The notes beneath the pieces are model-generated. The model was not told the DNA's origin. It did not search any database and saw only the letters and a list, made by a program, of their open reading frames with translations. Positions 18,062 to 27,004 of a stretch of DNA of 64,000 nt are shown in pieces. The stretch comes from Microbulbifer elongatus. Lineage in GTDB: Bacteria; Pseudomonadota; Gammaproteobacteria; Pseudomonadales; Cellvibrionaceae. How positions within the stretch are numbered: the first letter of the stretch is position 1; every line of letters begins with the position of its first letter. The position numbers and the translations under genes were made by a program. The stretch covers positions 124,001 through 188,000 of the forward strand of contig NZ_JAIVKJ010000005.1 of NCBI RefSeq assembly GCF_020524885.1, in the 5' to 3' direction.

Positions 18062-19105
18062 ATGAGCGCAGTGACTCCTGCGGAGGCCAACAAGGCGGAT
18101 ACATCTATGGCGATGACAGTAATGGAGACCGAGGCACGCGAGGCCCCGAGTCGAATTGCCGAACAGCTGCAAAATAATGCTCCAATCATGGACGCGCTGG
18201 GTGAGCGCCTGCGCAACAAGCCGCCGCGCTTCGTGATGATCGTGGGCCGCGGCTCTTCTGACCACGCGGGTGTGTTCGCGAAATACCTGATTGAAATTGA
18301 AACCGGCACGCCCACTTTTGCGGCGGCACCGTCCGTTTCCAGTGTCTACGGCAAGAAACTGAAGCTGGAAGACGCACTGGTCATTGTTATATCCCAGTCC
18401 GGTCGCAGCCCGGATATTCTGGCCCAGGCGCAGATGGCGAAGGACGCGGGTGCCTACACCGTAGCCCTGGTGAACGATGAGACCGCACCAATCAAAGATA
18501 TTGTCGATCAGGTGATCCCCCTGAAGGCGGGGCCGGAGCTGGCCGTTGCGGCGACCAAAAGCTACCTGTGCACCCTGTCTGCAGTGCTGCAGCTGGTTGC
18601 CAACTGGACCCAGGATGCGGAGCTGAAGGCTGGCGTGGAGATGCTGCCGCAGACACTGACCGACGCTATCGAGTCCGACGTGCAGCTGCGCCCGGAAGAC
18701 CTCGCTGCAGTGAAGAACCTGGTGGTTCTCGGCCGCGGCCCCGGTTATGGCATTACCCGCGAGCTGGCGCTGAAGTTGAAGGAAGTGTGCAGCGTGCATG
18801 CGGAATCTTTCTCCAGCGCGGAATTCCTGCACGGTCCTGTCACTCTGGTAGAACAGAAGCTGACCGTGGTCAACGTGCCCATTGAAGACGAATCCTATCA
18901 GGCCCACAGCGAGCAGATCGCCGACATCATTCGTCGCGGCGGCACCCTGATCAATCTGCATGTGCCAAGCAAGGGCGTGCATCCCCGCGTTGCACCGCTG
19001 GCGCTGCTGCAGCGTTTCTATCTCGACGTGGCCCACGTCGCCGTCAGTCGCGGTATTAACCCGGACGAGCCGGCGGGCCTGAAAAAAGTCACCCAGACTG
19101 TTTAA
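18062..19105 (+). CDS. nagB: Glucosamine-6-phosphate deaminase, SIS-type (NagB-II)
   Basis: The 347-residue protein has two SIS sugar-isomerase domains (about 40-190 and 205-335), seen as VGRGSSDHAGVFAKYL, VISQSGRSPDILAQAQ, KSYLCTLSA and LGRGPGYGITRELALKLKEV. It resembles the isomerase half of GlmS without the glutaminase half, which is the NagB-II type, unrelated to E. coli NagB. It would convert GlcN-6-phosphate to fructose-6-phosphate and ammonia. The neighbours nagK and nagA make the deaminase call much stronger than sequence alone. Confidence 0.92.
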   Translation: MSAVTPAEANKADTSMAMTVMETEAREAPSRIAEQLQNNAPIMDALGERLRNKPPRFVMIVGRGSSDHAGVFAKYLIEIETGTPTFAAAPSVSSVYGKKLKLEDALVIVISQSGRSPDILAQAQMAKDAGAYTVALVNDETAPIKDIVDQVIPLKAGPELAVAATKSYLCTLSAVLQLVANWTQDAELKAGVEMLPQTLTDAIESDVQLRPEDLAAVKNLVVLGRGPGYGITRELALKLKEVCSVHAESFSSAEFLHGPVTLVEQKLTVVNVPIEDESYQAHSEQIADIIRRGGTLINLHVPSKGVHPRVAPLALLQRFYLDVAHVAVSRGINPDEPAGLKKVTQTV

Positions 19106-19142
19106 TCGCAGTCAAAGGTCTAGCGGGATACGGAGCGGGCAA

Positions 19143-20270
19143 GTGGTACAGGCATTTATTGCAGACAGGTTATTCGACGGCGAGCAGCTGCACACCGATG
19201 TGGCGCTGACCATTGAGGGCGGCAAGGTGGTTGCGCTTGGTGGCGAGCCGGCAGCAGGTGCGGTGCGCCTCAAAGGCCTGCTCGCGCCGGGATTGATCGA
19301 TGTTCAGGTCAACGGTGGCGGTGGAGCATTGTTCAACAATGACACCACTGTGAATGCCCTCGGAAAAATGTCCGCGGCCCATGCCCAGTTCGGCACCACC
19401 GGGTTTATGCCCACACTGATCACTGACCAGGTGGACGTGATGCAGAAGGCCGCCGATGCGGTCAGCGCTGCGCTGAAGGAAGGGGTGCCCGGAGTTCTCG
19501 GGGTGCATTTTGAAGGGCCGCACCTGAGTACGCCCAAAAAAGGTACTCACGAAGAAAAATTCATTCGCCCGCTCAGCAGTGAAGAGTTGGCGATTTACGC
19601 CCGTGAAGACCTCGGTCTGAAAATGGTTACCCTGGCGCCGGAGAATGTCTCAGCGGAAGATATTCGCAAGCTGGTCGATCTGGGGGTCAAGGTCTGCCTG
19701 GGGCACTCGAATGCCGATGGCAAAACGGCAGCCGCTGCCGTGGCCGCCGGTGCGGCGGGCTTTACCCACCTGTATAACGCCATGTCGCCACTGCACTCGC
19801 GTGACCCGGGTATGGTGGGCACGGCACTGATTAGTGACAACTGCTGGTGTGGCTTGATCGCGGATGGGCACCACGTGAGTGCTGAGGCCATGACCCTCGC
19901 GTTGAAGGCCAAGCCGCGCGGCAAGATTATGCTGGTGACGGATGCAATGTCACTGGTGGGTAGCGATGAGAAGAGTTTTCCACTGTTCGACCGTATCGTG
20001 ACCCGCGACGGTGACAGGTTGACCTCCACCACCGGAGAGCTGGCTGGCTCGCACCTGGATATGATCGGCGCGGTGCGCAATATCCGCGACTGGTGCCATG
20101 TGGAGCTCAGCGAAGCCCTGCGTATGGCGGGGCTCTATCCCGCGGAATTTCTGGGCACTGACCTTGGGCGCATCCGGGAAGGCGGCGCCGCAGACATGAT
20201 TTTATTGGATGACGATTTACAGGTTCAAAAGACCTGGATCAGCGGACAGGAAGTGTTTTCCGCAAATTAA
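19143..20270 (+). CDS. nagA: N-acetylglucosamine-6-phosphate deacetylase NagA
   Basis: This 375-residue amidohydrolase removes acetate from GlcNAc-6-phosphate. Metal and catalytic residues are visible in context: GVHFEGPHLS (Glu), CLGHSNADG and GFTHLYNAMSPLHSRD (two His), and MLVTDAMSLVG (catalytic Asp). The start is GTG 19143, 37 nt after nagB, with GGAGCGGG just upstream. It is cytoplasmic, placed between nagB and nagP. Confidence 0.96.
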   Translation: MVQAFIADRLFDGEQLHTDVALTIEGGKVVALGGEPAAGAVRLKGLLAPGLIDVQVNGGGGALFNNDTTVNALGKMSAAHAQFGTTGFMPTLITDQVDVMQKAADAVSAALKEGVPGVLGVHFEGPHLSTPKKGTHEEKFIRPLSSEELAIYAREDLGLKMVTLAPENVSAEDIRKLVDLGVKVCLGHSNADGKTAAAAVAAGAAGFTHLYNAMSPLHSRDPGMVGTALISDNCWCGLIADGHHVSAEAMTLALKAKPRGKIMLVTDAMSLVGSDEKSFPLFDRIVTRDGDRLTSTTGELAGSHLDMIGAVRNIRDWCHVELSEALRMAGLYPAEFLGTDLGRIREGGAADMILLDDDLQVQKTWISGQEVFSAN

Positions 20271-20326
20271 TACAACCCGATGACGAACTTAATCGACGCT
20301 AAATAACGATAATTAAAGGTGAATCT

Positions 20327-21658
20327 ATGAATACCGCAGTTATCAGCCAGAGTGAAACGCGCAGCAGCGTTTTGCCGATGACCATCATCGGTCTGCTGTT
20401 CTTTATCTTTGGCTTTGTAACCTGGCTGAACGGGGCTCTGATCCCGTTCCTGCAAACCATCTGCGAGCTCAGTGCCTTCCAGGCCATGCTCGTGGCTTCA
20501 GCGTTTTACATCGCCTACACCGTGATGGCGCTGCCCATGGCGGCGATTATCGAGCGCACCGGCTATAAAACCGGTATGGCGCTGGGGTTGGCACTGGTTG
20601 CCGTTGGGGCACTGATTTTTATTCCCGCAGCCTATAGCCGTATGTTCGGCATCTTCCTGCTGGCCCAGTTTGTGGTGGGTTCCGGTCTCACCATTCTGCA
20701 GACCGCTTCCAACCCCTACGTGGTCAGAGTGGGCTCCGCGGATACCGCCGCGGTACGTATCTGCATCATGGGCCTGCTGAACAAGGGTGCCGGTATTGTT
20801 GCGCCGCTGGTCTTTGCCGCGCTGGTGATGTCTGGCATTAGCGGTGTGAGTGACGCCGAGCTCGCCGCACTGACCACTACCGCCAAAGACGCCAAGCTGG
20901 ATGAGCTGGCTGGCCAACTGGTAACCCCGTACATCGGCATGGCTATTCTTGGCCTTGTGTTGGCGGTTGCGATGATGTTTGCACCGCTGCCAGATATTGA
21001 AGACGAAGTGGTTGAAGGCCAGGAAGAAATGGCGGTAAACCTGCCGGCACTGATGAAGTTCCCGCAGCTGATCCTGGGTTCCATTGCGCTGTTCTTCTAC
21101 GTGGGTGTGGAAGTGATTGCCGGTGATGCCATTGGCCTGCTCGGCAAACAAGCGGGCCTGGATACGGCCGTCGCTTCCGTCCTGACTTCATACACCATGG
21201 TGTTTATGGTGCTGGGTTATATCTGGGGCACCATCGCCATCCCGCGCTTTATCAGCCAGCAGACTGCGCTGTTGATCTCCGCACTGCTCGGTATCGTATT
21301 TACCATTGCAGTGATGGCCGGCTCTATGGAAAGCACCGTAATGTCCTCTGCGACCCTAGCCCTGTTCGGTCTGCCGGAAATTCCGAATGCGGTTTATTTT
21401 GTTGCACTGCTGGGTTTTGCCAACGCTATGTGCTGGCCGGCAATCTGGCCGCTGGCGCTGGAAGGCCTGGGCAAGTTCACCTCCAAGGGTGCCGCCCTGC
21501 TGATTATGGGGATTTCCGGGGGCGCCGTGTTGCCGCCGCTCTACGGTCACTTTGCCGACACCGGCGACGGTCAGCTGGCTTACGTGATCTCGATCCCGGC
21601 TTACCTGTTTATCCTGTTTTACGCTCTTAAAGGGCACAAGATGCGCAGCTGGAAATAG
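20327..21658 (+). CDS. nagP: GlcNAc permease NagP (FucP-like MFS)
   Basis: This 443-residue protein is predicted to have 12 membrane helices and belongs to the FucP-type sugar:proton symporters (GLLFFIFGFVTWLNGALIPFL near the N-terminus, QTASNPYVVRVG after helix 4). Its place after nagA indicates GlcNAc uptake without phosphorylation, consistent with the kinase at the head of the operon and absence of a PTS. A terminator follows 127 nt downstream. Confidence 0.93.
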   Translation: MNTAVISQSETRSSVLPMTIIGLLFFIFGFVTWLNGALIPFLQTICELSAFQAMLVASAFYIAYTVMALPMAAIIERTGYKTGMALGLALVAVGALIFIPAAYSRMFGIFLLAQFVVGSGLTILQTASNPYVVRVGSADTAAVRICIMGLLNKGAGIVAPLVFAALVMSGISGVSDAELAALTTTAKDAKLDELAGQLVTPYIGMAILGLVLAVAMMFAPLPDIEDEVVEGQEEMAVNLPALMKFPQLILGSIALFFYVGVEVIAGDAIGLLGKQAGLDTAVASVLTSYTMVFMVLGYIWGTIAIPRFISQQTALLISALLGIVFTIAVMAGSMESTVMSSATLALFGLPEIPNAVYFVALLGFANAMCWPAIWPLALEGLGKFTSKGAALLIMGISGGAVLPPLYGHFADTGDGQLAYVISIPAYLFILFYALKGHKMRSWK

Positions 21659-21784
21659 TGGTTACCGTTTCCCGGCCGTATCGCAATCAGTCAGTTTTGT
21701 ACGTGTTTAGGACGTTGTTTTGAAAAGGATGTTGGTTTTCTGAACTTCTTTACGAAGTTTCTCTCTTTGGTTCTCGTCATCTTT

Positions 21785-21809
21785 GCCCTCCTAGTGAGGG
21801 CTTTTTTTT
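21785..21809 (+). terminator. Terminator of the nag operon
   Basis: GCCCTC (21785-21790) pairs with GAGGGC (21796-21801) and is followed by eight T. An extra small hairpin AACTTC/GAAGTT lies at 21743-21759. Between nagP and the convergent lacI-type gene no other feature is visible. Confidence 0.85.
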
Positions 21810-21877
21810 GTGCGGGAATCGCCGAATAGCCGCTGCGCGGTTGCCTGGCGATCCTCAGGTTATGGAGGTGCTTCTTT

Positions 21878-22924
21878 TTAGGTGGGGGAGTCGCCGGTGG
21901 AGTCGCGCACCAGTAGTTCCGGTACAAACTTTTTCATGATGCCCGCATCCTTGTTGGCGGCGGCAGTCTCCGCGGCGCTTTTGCTACGGGCCTTGTTCAG
22001 CACCAGTGCAGCGGCGCATTTGGCGATTTCATTGTTTGGCTGGTGGGCGGTGGTGAGCTTTGGCCAGGTCTGGCGGGAGAAGGGGCTGTCCTCGAAGCCG
22101 ACAATGGAAAGCTGCGCCGGAATTTCGATATGCATCAGCCGTGCGGCGAACAATGCGCCGGCCGCCATTTCATCGTTACTGGCAAAAATTGCGGTGGGGG
22201 GATTGTCCTGCTCCAGCAGGTGTTTCGCCCCGGAGACGCCGGAGTCGAACGAGTATTCGCCGGGCACGATGAGTTCCGGGTCTATGGTGATCCCGGCTTG
22301 TTGCAAGGCTTGTTTATAGCCGTCCAGACGGCCGTGCGTCGAAATGTGTTCCTCGCCACCGCAAAGGAAGCCAATGCGTTTGTGACCGTGCTCGATAAGG
22401 TGCTTGGTGATGTCGTAGGCTGCCGCCGCGTCGTCGACCTGAATGCAGTTGTCTTCATCTCCTTCGGCGGCGCCGCTGGATACGATGCGAACATAGTCGA
22501 GCCCCAGTTTTCTCACTTCGTCGATTACCGACTGTGTCTCGGAGAAGGGTGGGGTGAGCACAACACCGGCCACCTTGGAGTGCTCGACCAGGGCGCGCAG
22601 TTCATCATTGACCGTATCAGACTTGGAATTGCTCGGGTGGATCAGCAGTTCGTAACCGCGGGCCTTGCAGGCCTCGAGGATACCGTTCTGCATGTCGATC
22701 ACGTAGTAGGCGTTTGGGTTGTCATAGATCAGCGCAATGGTATAGCTGCGGGTGCCCGCCAGATTGCGCGCTGCCAGATTGGGTTGGTAGTGGAGCTCCT
22801 CCACTGCGTCCATCACCTTCTTGCGTGTGGCGGGTCGCACAGAGGGTTCGTTATTGATAACTCGGGAAACGGTCTTGATTGACACCCCGGCCCGCGCGGC
22901 CACGTCGTTGATGGTGCTCTTCAT
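21878..22924 (-). CDS. nagR: LacI-family repressor, probable NagR
   Basis: The 348-residue protein begins with a LacI helix-turn-helix (STINDVAARAGVSIKTVSRVI) and hinge helix (NLAARNLAG), then a periplasmic-binding-protein-like effector domain (about 62-335). ATG 22924 gives the canonical start; a TTG at 22933 would add three residues. Its place between the nag operon and pgi, and the CG-centred operators in front of nagK, pgi and the TonB receptor, suggest it is the NagR that responds to GlcNAc-6-phosphate or GlcN-6-phosphate. The effector is inference. Confidence 0.85.
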   Translation of the reverse strand: MKSTINDVAARAGVSIKTVSRVINNEPSVRPATRKKVMDAVEELHYQPNLAARNLAGTRSYTIALIYDNPNAYYVIDMQNGILEACKARGYELLIHPSNSKSDTVNDELRALVEHSKVAGVVLTPPFSETQSVIDEVRKLGLDYVRIVSSGAAEGDEDNCIQVDDAAAAYDITKHLIEHGHKRIGFLCGGEEHISTHGRLDGYKQALQQAGITIDPELIVPGEYSFDSGVSGAKHLLEQDNPPTAIFASNDEMAAGALFAARLMHIEIPAQLSIVGFEDSPFSRQTWPKLTTAHQPNNEIAKCAAALVLNKARSKSAAETAAANKDAGIMKKFVPELLVRDSTGDSPT

Positions 22925-23141
22925 GATCGGCAATGTTCCTTATCCATACCCAGCCGCGCAGTTTACCCGTTTGGGAGCTGTGGGACGATGGCTTTATGGT
23001 CATTTGTTTTCACTTTACATCGAGTTTCCCGCAAAACCGGCATTTTCACGGCGGTTACCTTCAAGTTTAGGGGACTTAAGCCTTTGACGCTGCGACTACG
23101 GATGCCTTGTCGGCGCACCATCTTGTGCTGGGCTTGAGTTT

Positions 23142-23156
23142 TGAAAGAAAACTACA
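23142..23156. promoter_or_regulatory. HexR-like site upstream of pgi
   Basis: TGAAAGAAAACTACA matches the HexR pattern as I remember it (TGTARTWWWAYTACA) at 13 of 15 positions, with an intact right half. HexR is a repressor of Entner-Doudoroff and glycolytic genes that senses KDPG. The hexR gene is not in this window. Confidence 0.45.
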
Positions 23157-23201
23157 AACTCGATTGACAGGGTTTGCCGGCTGTGTGACCCTTTTGCCAA
23201 A

Positions 23202-23217
23202 TTGACAGCGTTGTCAT
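23202..23217. promoter_or_regulatory. NagR-like operator upstream of pgi
   Basis: TTGACAGCGTTGTCAT fits the same pattern as the nagK operator, with one change (T for A at the first position); flanking A and T extend the symmetry to 18 bp (23201-23218). It lies 109 nt before the pgi start and would put the pgi-to-pyk unit under the GlcNAc repressor. Confidence 0.75.
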
Positions 23218-23326
23218 TCGCTTGTTTGGTGGCGGGCTGGCCCGGGGTTCAGGCGTTGTCGATTGGGTAAACAAGAATAACTGGTGTCCGCCACCGCAAG
23301 GTGGGCGCCACCGTCAGGGGCACATC

Positions 23327-25054
23327 ATGCAAGATGCACACTCTCACTCCGCTATTTCTCAAACTCCCATTTGGCAGGCGCTACAGGCCCAGGCCGCGAC
23401 GCTGAAGCAGCGTCGCCTCAAAGACCTGTTTGCCGAAGATCCGTCGCGCGCGCGCGACTTTTCCCTGGAGCTGCCGCATTTCCTGCTGGATTTTTCCAAA
23501 AACCATATCGACCGGTCAGTTTTTGTAAATTTATTACGTCTTGCAGAGGCGGCAGGGCTTGAGCAGTGGCGGCAAGATTTTTTTGCGGGCAAGCCGATCA
23601 ATGCCACCGAAGGTCGGCCGGTTCTGCACCCCGCGCTGCGCGGGGGGCTCGAGGACGATATCGAAATCGGCGGGGTATCCGTCACAGGGGCCGTGGAGGC
23701 GGAGCTGCGGCGCTTGAAAGAGCTTGTAGTTTTACTACATAATGGCCACCTGACTGGCTACAGCGGTAAACGAATCGCCAATGTGGTCAATCTTGGTGTC
23801 GGCGGCTCCCATCTCGGGCCGCAGACTGCCATCGAAGCACTGCGAGCCCATCGGAAGGGCGATGTCGCAGTGCATTTTGTTTCCAATGTGGATGGAGCCC
23901 AGCTCACGGACGTGCTGGCCGGCCTGGATGCCGGTTCGACTTTGTTCATCGTCTCGTCCAAGACATTTACGACCAGTGAGACGTTGACCAACGCGCGCAG
24001 TGCACTTGAGTGGCTAAGGCGCGCGGCACCGGAAGTGCCGGCAGAAGAGCTGTTGCAGCAGCATTTTGTGGGTGTCACCGCGAGCCCGGAGAAGGCGCAG
24101 CAGTTCGGCATCCTCCCGGAGCGGACTTATGGCTTCTGGGATTGGGTCGGCGGTCGCTACTCATTGTGGTCGTCCATTGGCCTGCCGATCGCCATCGCCT
24201 GCGGGTTCGATAACTTCCGGACGCTGCTCGACGGTGCGGCAGAAATGGACCGCCATTTTCACGAGACACCGTTTGAGGAGAACGCGCCGGTAATCATGGC
24301 GCTGTTGAGTGTCTGGTATTGCACCTTTATGGGGTATCCCGCCCAGGCGGTTTTGCCTTATGACCAGGCGCTGCACATGTTGCCCGCATATCTGCAGCAG
24401 GCCGATATGGAGAGCAACGGCAAATCTACCACCCGTGCAGGGGTGGAGGTGGATTACGCAACCGGCCCTCTAATATGGGGGCAGACGGGCATCAACGGGC
24501 AGCATGCTTTCTACCAGTACCTGCACCAGAGCCCGGAAGTGGTTCCCGCCGATTTTATTGGCAGCGTGGCACCGGGGCACGACCTCGACGGTCACCACGA
24601 GATTCTGCTGGGGAACATGTTCGCGCAGAGTCAGGCGCTGATGAACGGTGTGGATGCGGAGTCCGTCACTCTTGAGCTGGCAGCCAAAGGGCTGTCGCAA
24701 GAAGAAATAAGAAGGCTCACCCCTTTCAAAGTACACAGGGGTGGAAAGCCAAGTAACACAATACTCTTGAAGGAGTTGGACCCCCGATCACTGGGAGCGC
24801 TGATCGCACTCTATGAGCACAAGATTTTTGTTCAGGGTGTGATTCTGCAAATTTATTCCTTTGATCAGTGGGGAGTGGAACTGGGTAAAGGTCTTGCCAG
24901 CAAACTGGAGCCGAAACTGGCCTCCGGCGATCTGGCGGACGAAGACGGTTCAACTGCCCAACTGATCGAATACTACCGCCGGATAAACGGCGCGGTTACG
25001 TCCACGGAGCTACCTGAAGTTAAGGTGGCTGAGCCTGCCGGAGAACAGGCTTAA
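23327..25054 (+). CDS. pgi: Glucose-6-phosphate isomerase Pgi
   Basis: This 575-residue two-SIS-domain enzyme interconverts fructose-6- and glucose-6-phosphate. Motifs are VNLGVGGSHLGPQTAIEAL, SKTFTTSETLTNARSA, GGRYSLWSSIGLPIA and the later active-site GQTGINGQHAFYQ and KFKVHRGGKPSNT-like region (TPFKVHRGGKPSN). ATG 23327 is chosen, with AGGGG 7 nt upstream. Here it probably runs toward glucose-6-phosphate, because nagB yields fructose-6-phosphate and edd-zwf follow. Two HexR-like palindromes lie inside the coding sequence at AT-rich codons. Confidence 0.96.
   Translation: MQDAHSHSAISQTPIWQALQAQAATLKQRRLKDLFAEDPSRARDFSLELPHFLLDFSKNHIDRSVFVNLLRLAEAAGLEQWRQDFFAGKPINATEGRPVLHPALRGGLEDDIEIGGVSVTGAVEAELRRLKELVVLLHNGHLTGYSGKRIANVVNLGVGGSHLGPQTAIEALRAHRKGDVAVHFVSNVDGAQLTDVLAGLDAGSTLFIVSSKTFTTSETLTNARSALEWLRRAAPEVPAEELLQQHFVGVTASPEKAQQFGILPERTYGFWDWVGGRYSLWSSIGLPIAIACGFDNFRTLLDGAAEMDRHFHETPFEENAPVIMALLSVWYCTFMGYPAQAVLPYDQALHMLPAYLQQADMESNGKSTTRAGVEVDYATGPLIWGQTGINGQHAFYQYLHQSPEVVPADFIGSVAPGHDLDGHHEILLGNMFAQSQALMNGVDAESVTLELAAKGLSQEEIRRLTPFKVHRGGKPSNTILLKELDPRSLGALIALYEHKIFVQGVILQIYSFDQWGVELGKGLASKLEPKLASGDLADEDGSTAQLIEYYRRINGAVTSTELPEVKVAEPAGEQA
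23524..23538. promoter_or_regulatory. HexR-like palindrome inside pgi (site 1)
   Basis: TGTAAATTTATTACG is a near-palindrome with TGTAA and TTACG arms, close to the HexR pattern. It falls on codons GTA AAT TTA TTA CGT, conspicuously AT-rich against the surrounding CTG/GCC-rich gene. Binding is not shown. Confidence 0.35.
23725..23739. promoter_or_regulatory. HexR-like palindrome inside pgi (site 2)
   Basis: TGTAGTTTTACTACA is a perfect 6-3-6 palindrome and matches the remembered HexR pattern at all 15 positions. It sits about 400 nt inside pgi on codons CTT GTA GTT TTA CTA CAT. An intragenic roadblock or loop with the upstream site is possible; chance is also possible. Confidence 0.45.
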
Positions 25055-25111
25055 CTGCAGTCAACGCGATCGCGTGGAACGGGCTGATAAAAAACGAAGA
25101 GTTGATCAAAA

Positions 25112-26944
25112 ATGGCAAACAAATCAGTGGTAAACAGTCGCATACAGGCGGTGACCGATAGGATCATCCGCCGCAGCGAAGAAACCCGGGCCAGCTACCT
25201 GGCTCAGGTGGAACGCGCGCAGGGCAAGGGCCGTGCACGTCACAAATTGTCGTGCGGAAACCTGGCGCACGCGATGGCTGCGTCCAGCGATCACGACAAG
25301 AATCTGATCGCCTCCGGACAGGGCCCCAACCTGGCCATCATCAATGCCTACAATGATATGTTGTCGGCACACCAGCCTTACGGTACCTACCCGGAAATGC
25401 TCAAGGCAGAAGCCCTGCGCAATGGTGCAACCGCACAGGTTGCCGGCGGTGTACCAGCCATGTGCGACGGCGTGACCCAGGGCCAGCCGGGTATGGAGCT
25501 GTCACTGTTTTCCCGCGATGTCATTGCCATGGCCACCGCCATCTCCCTGTCCCACGATATGTTTGACGGCGGCATGTATTTGGGGATCTGCGACAAAATT
25601 GTCCCGGGTCTCGTTATCGGCGCCCTGTCGTTTGGTCACCTCCCCGCAGTGTTCATACCGGCGGGCCCCATGCCAACCGGTCTCGCCAACGCGGAAAAGG
25701 TGCGCGTGCGCCAGCTTTACGCAGAAGGCAAAGTAGGCCGCAAAGAATTGCTGGAAGCGGAGAGCGCTTCGTACCACAGCGCCGGTACCTGCACCTTTTA
25801 CGGAACCGCCAATAGCAACCAGATGCTGGTGGAAATCATGGGCCTGCAGTTGCCAGGCAGTTCCTTCGTCAATCCGGGCACCGAGCTCCGCGATGCGCTC
25901 AACCACGAGGCGGTCAAACAGCTGGTACAGATTACCGAACCCAGCAACTACACCCCTATTGCCAAGATCCTGTCCGAAAAAGCGTTCGTTAATGGCATCG
26001 TTGGCCTGCACGCTACCGGTGGTTCCACCAACCACACCATGCACCTGATTGCCATGGCGCGTGCCGCCGGTATCCAGATCACCTGGCAGGACATGGCGGA
26101 GCTGTCTGAAGTGGTACCACTTCTGTGCCACGTATACCCGAACGGTACCGCGGACATTAACCACTTCGCCGCAGCCGGCGGTATGCAATACCTCATTCGC
26201 GAACTGCTGGGCGCCGGCCTGCTGCACAACGATGTAAGCACGGTGCTTGGTGATTCCGGTATGGAGCCCTACACCTATGATCCGTTCCTGAATGAAGACA
26301 AGGACGGTCTGGTGTGGCGCCCGACAGCGGAAGAGTCCGGCAACCCGGACATTATCCGCCCCGCAGCCGATCCTTTCTCCAGCCACGGTGGCCTGCAGTT
26401 GCTGGAAGGCAATCTTGGCAACAGTGTGATCAAAGTGTCTGCACTGAAAACCCCGCAGCTGAAAGTGAAAGCGCCTGCCGTGGTGTTCAATAGTCAGGAC
26501 GATCTTTTGGATGCGTTCAAGGCGGGTGAACTGGAAAAAGACTTTGTCGCCGTGGTGCGATTCCAGGGACCTCAGGCCAACGGTATGCCGGAGCTGCACA
26601 AACTGACACCTTCGCTCGGCGTTCTGCAGGACCGCGGCTTTAAGGTGGCGCTGGTCACTGACGGCCGCATGTCCGGAGCCTCCGGTAAAGTGCCGGCGGC
26701 AATCCACCTTTCCCCGGAAGCCCTGGAAGGTGGTGTGGTGGCAAAAATCCAGGACGGAGATGTGATCGAGCTGGACGCGGAAGCCGGCGTTCTCAAAGTA
26801 GAAGTAAGTGATGAAGAGCTGGCCGCACGCGTGCCGGCGGAATGTGACCTGTCTGCCAATGCTACAGGCATGGGTCGTGACCTGTTTACCAATATGCGCA
26901 AACTTGCGAGTGGCGCGGAAACTGGCGGAAGCATTCTTTTTTAA
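25112..26944 (+). CDS. edd: Phosphogluconate dehydratase Edd
   Basis: The 610-residue IlvD/Edd-family enzyme dehydrates 6-phosphogluconate to KDPG. Recognisable segments include [67 protein letters not shown] and [18 protein letters not shown]. Cysteines for the Fe-S cluster are present in these contexts. It lies 57 nt after pgi and 60 nt before zwf. Confidence 0.97.
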   Translation: MANKSVVNSRIQAVTDRIIRRSEETRASYLAQVERAQGKGRARHKLSCGNLAHAMAASSDHDKNLIASGQGPNLAIINAYNDMLSAHQPYGTYPEMLKAEALRNGATAQVAGGVPAMCDGVTQGQPGMELSLFSRDVIAMATAISLSHDMFDGGMYLGICDKIVPGLVIGALSFGHLPAVFIPAGPMPTGLANAEKVRVRQLYAEGKVGRKELLEAESASYHSAGTCTFYGTANSNQMLVEIMGLQLPGSSFVNPGTELRDALNHEAVKQLVQITEPSNYTPIAKILSEKAFVNGIVGLHATGGSTNHTMHLIAMARAAGIQITWQDMAELSEVVPLLCHVYPNGTADINHFAAAGGMQYLIRELLGAGLLHNDVSTVLGDSGMEPYTYDPFLNEDKDGLVWRPTAEESGNPDIIRPAADPFSSHGGLQLLEGNLGNSVIKVSALKTPQLKVKAPAVVFNSQDDLLDAFKAGELEKDFVAVVRFQGPQANGMPELHKLTPSLGVLQDRGFKVALVTDGRMSGASGKVPAAIHLSPEALEGGVVAKIQDGDVIELDAEAGVLKVEVSDEELAARVPAECDLSANATGMGRDLFTNMRKLASGAETGGSILF

Positions 26945-27004
26945 CTGAATTCGCGCGGGCTGCGGTGAAGCATCGAGTTCGCGCAACTGTTTGAGAGCAT
27001 AGCA

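Larger units (their letters stand above)
22925..23326. other. 402-nt divergent region between nagR-like gene and pgi
   Basis: This region contains a HexR-like site (23142-23156) and a NagR-like operator (23202-23217), listed separately. A TTGACA at 23164 and another within the operator (23202) could be -35 boxes, but neither has a good -10 at 16-18 nt. An open frame from 23222 that reads into pgi adds 35 residues absent from the family and is not accepted. Confidence 0.6.

Noticed and set aside
23222..23326. A 35-residue N-terminal extension of Pgi
   Set aside because: It would begin at the edge of the NagR-like operator, lacks family similarity, and the ATG at 23327 has a good ribosome site.
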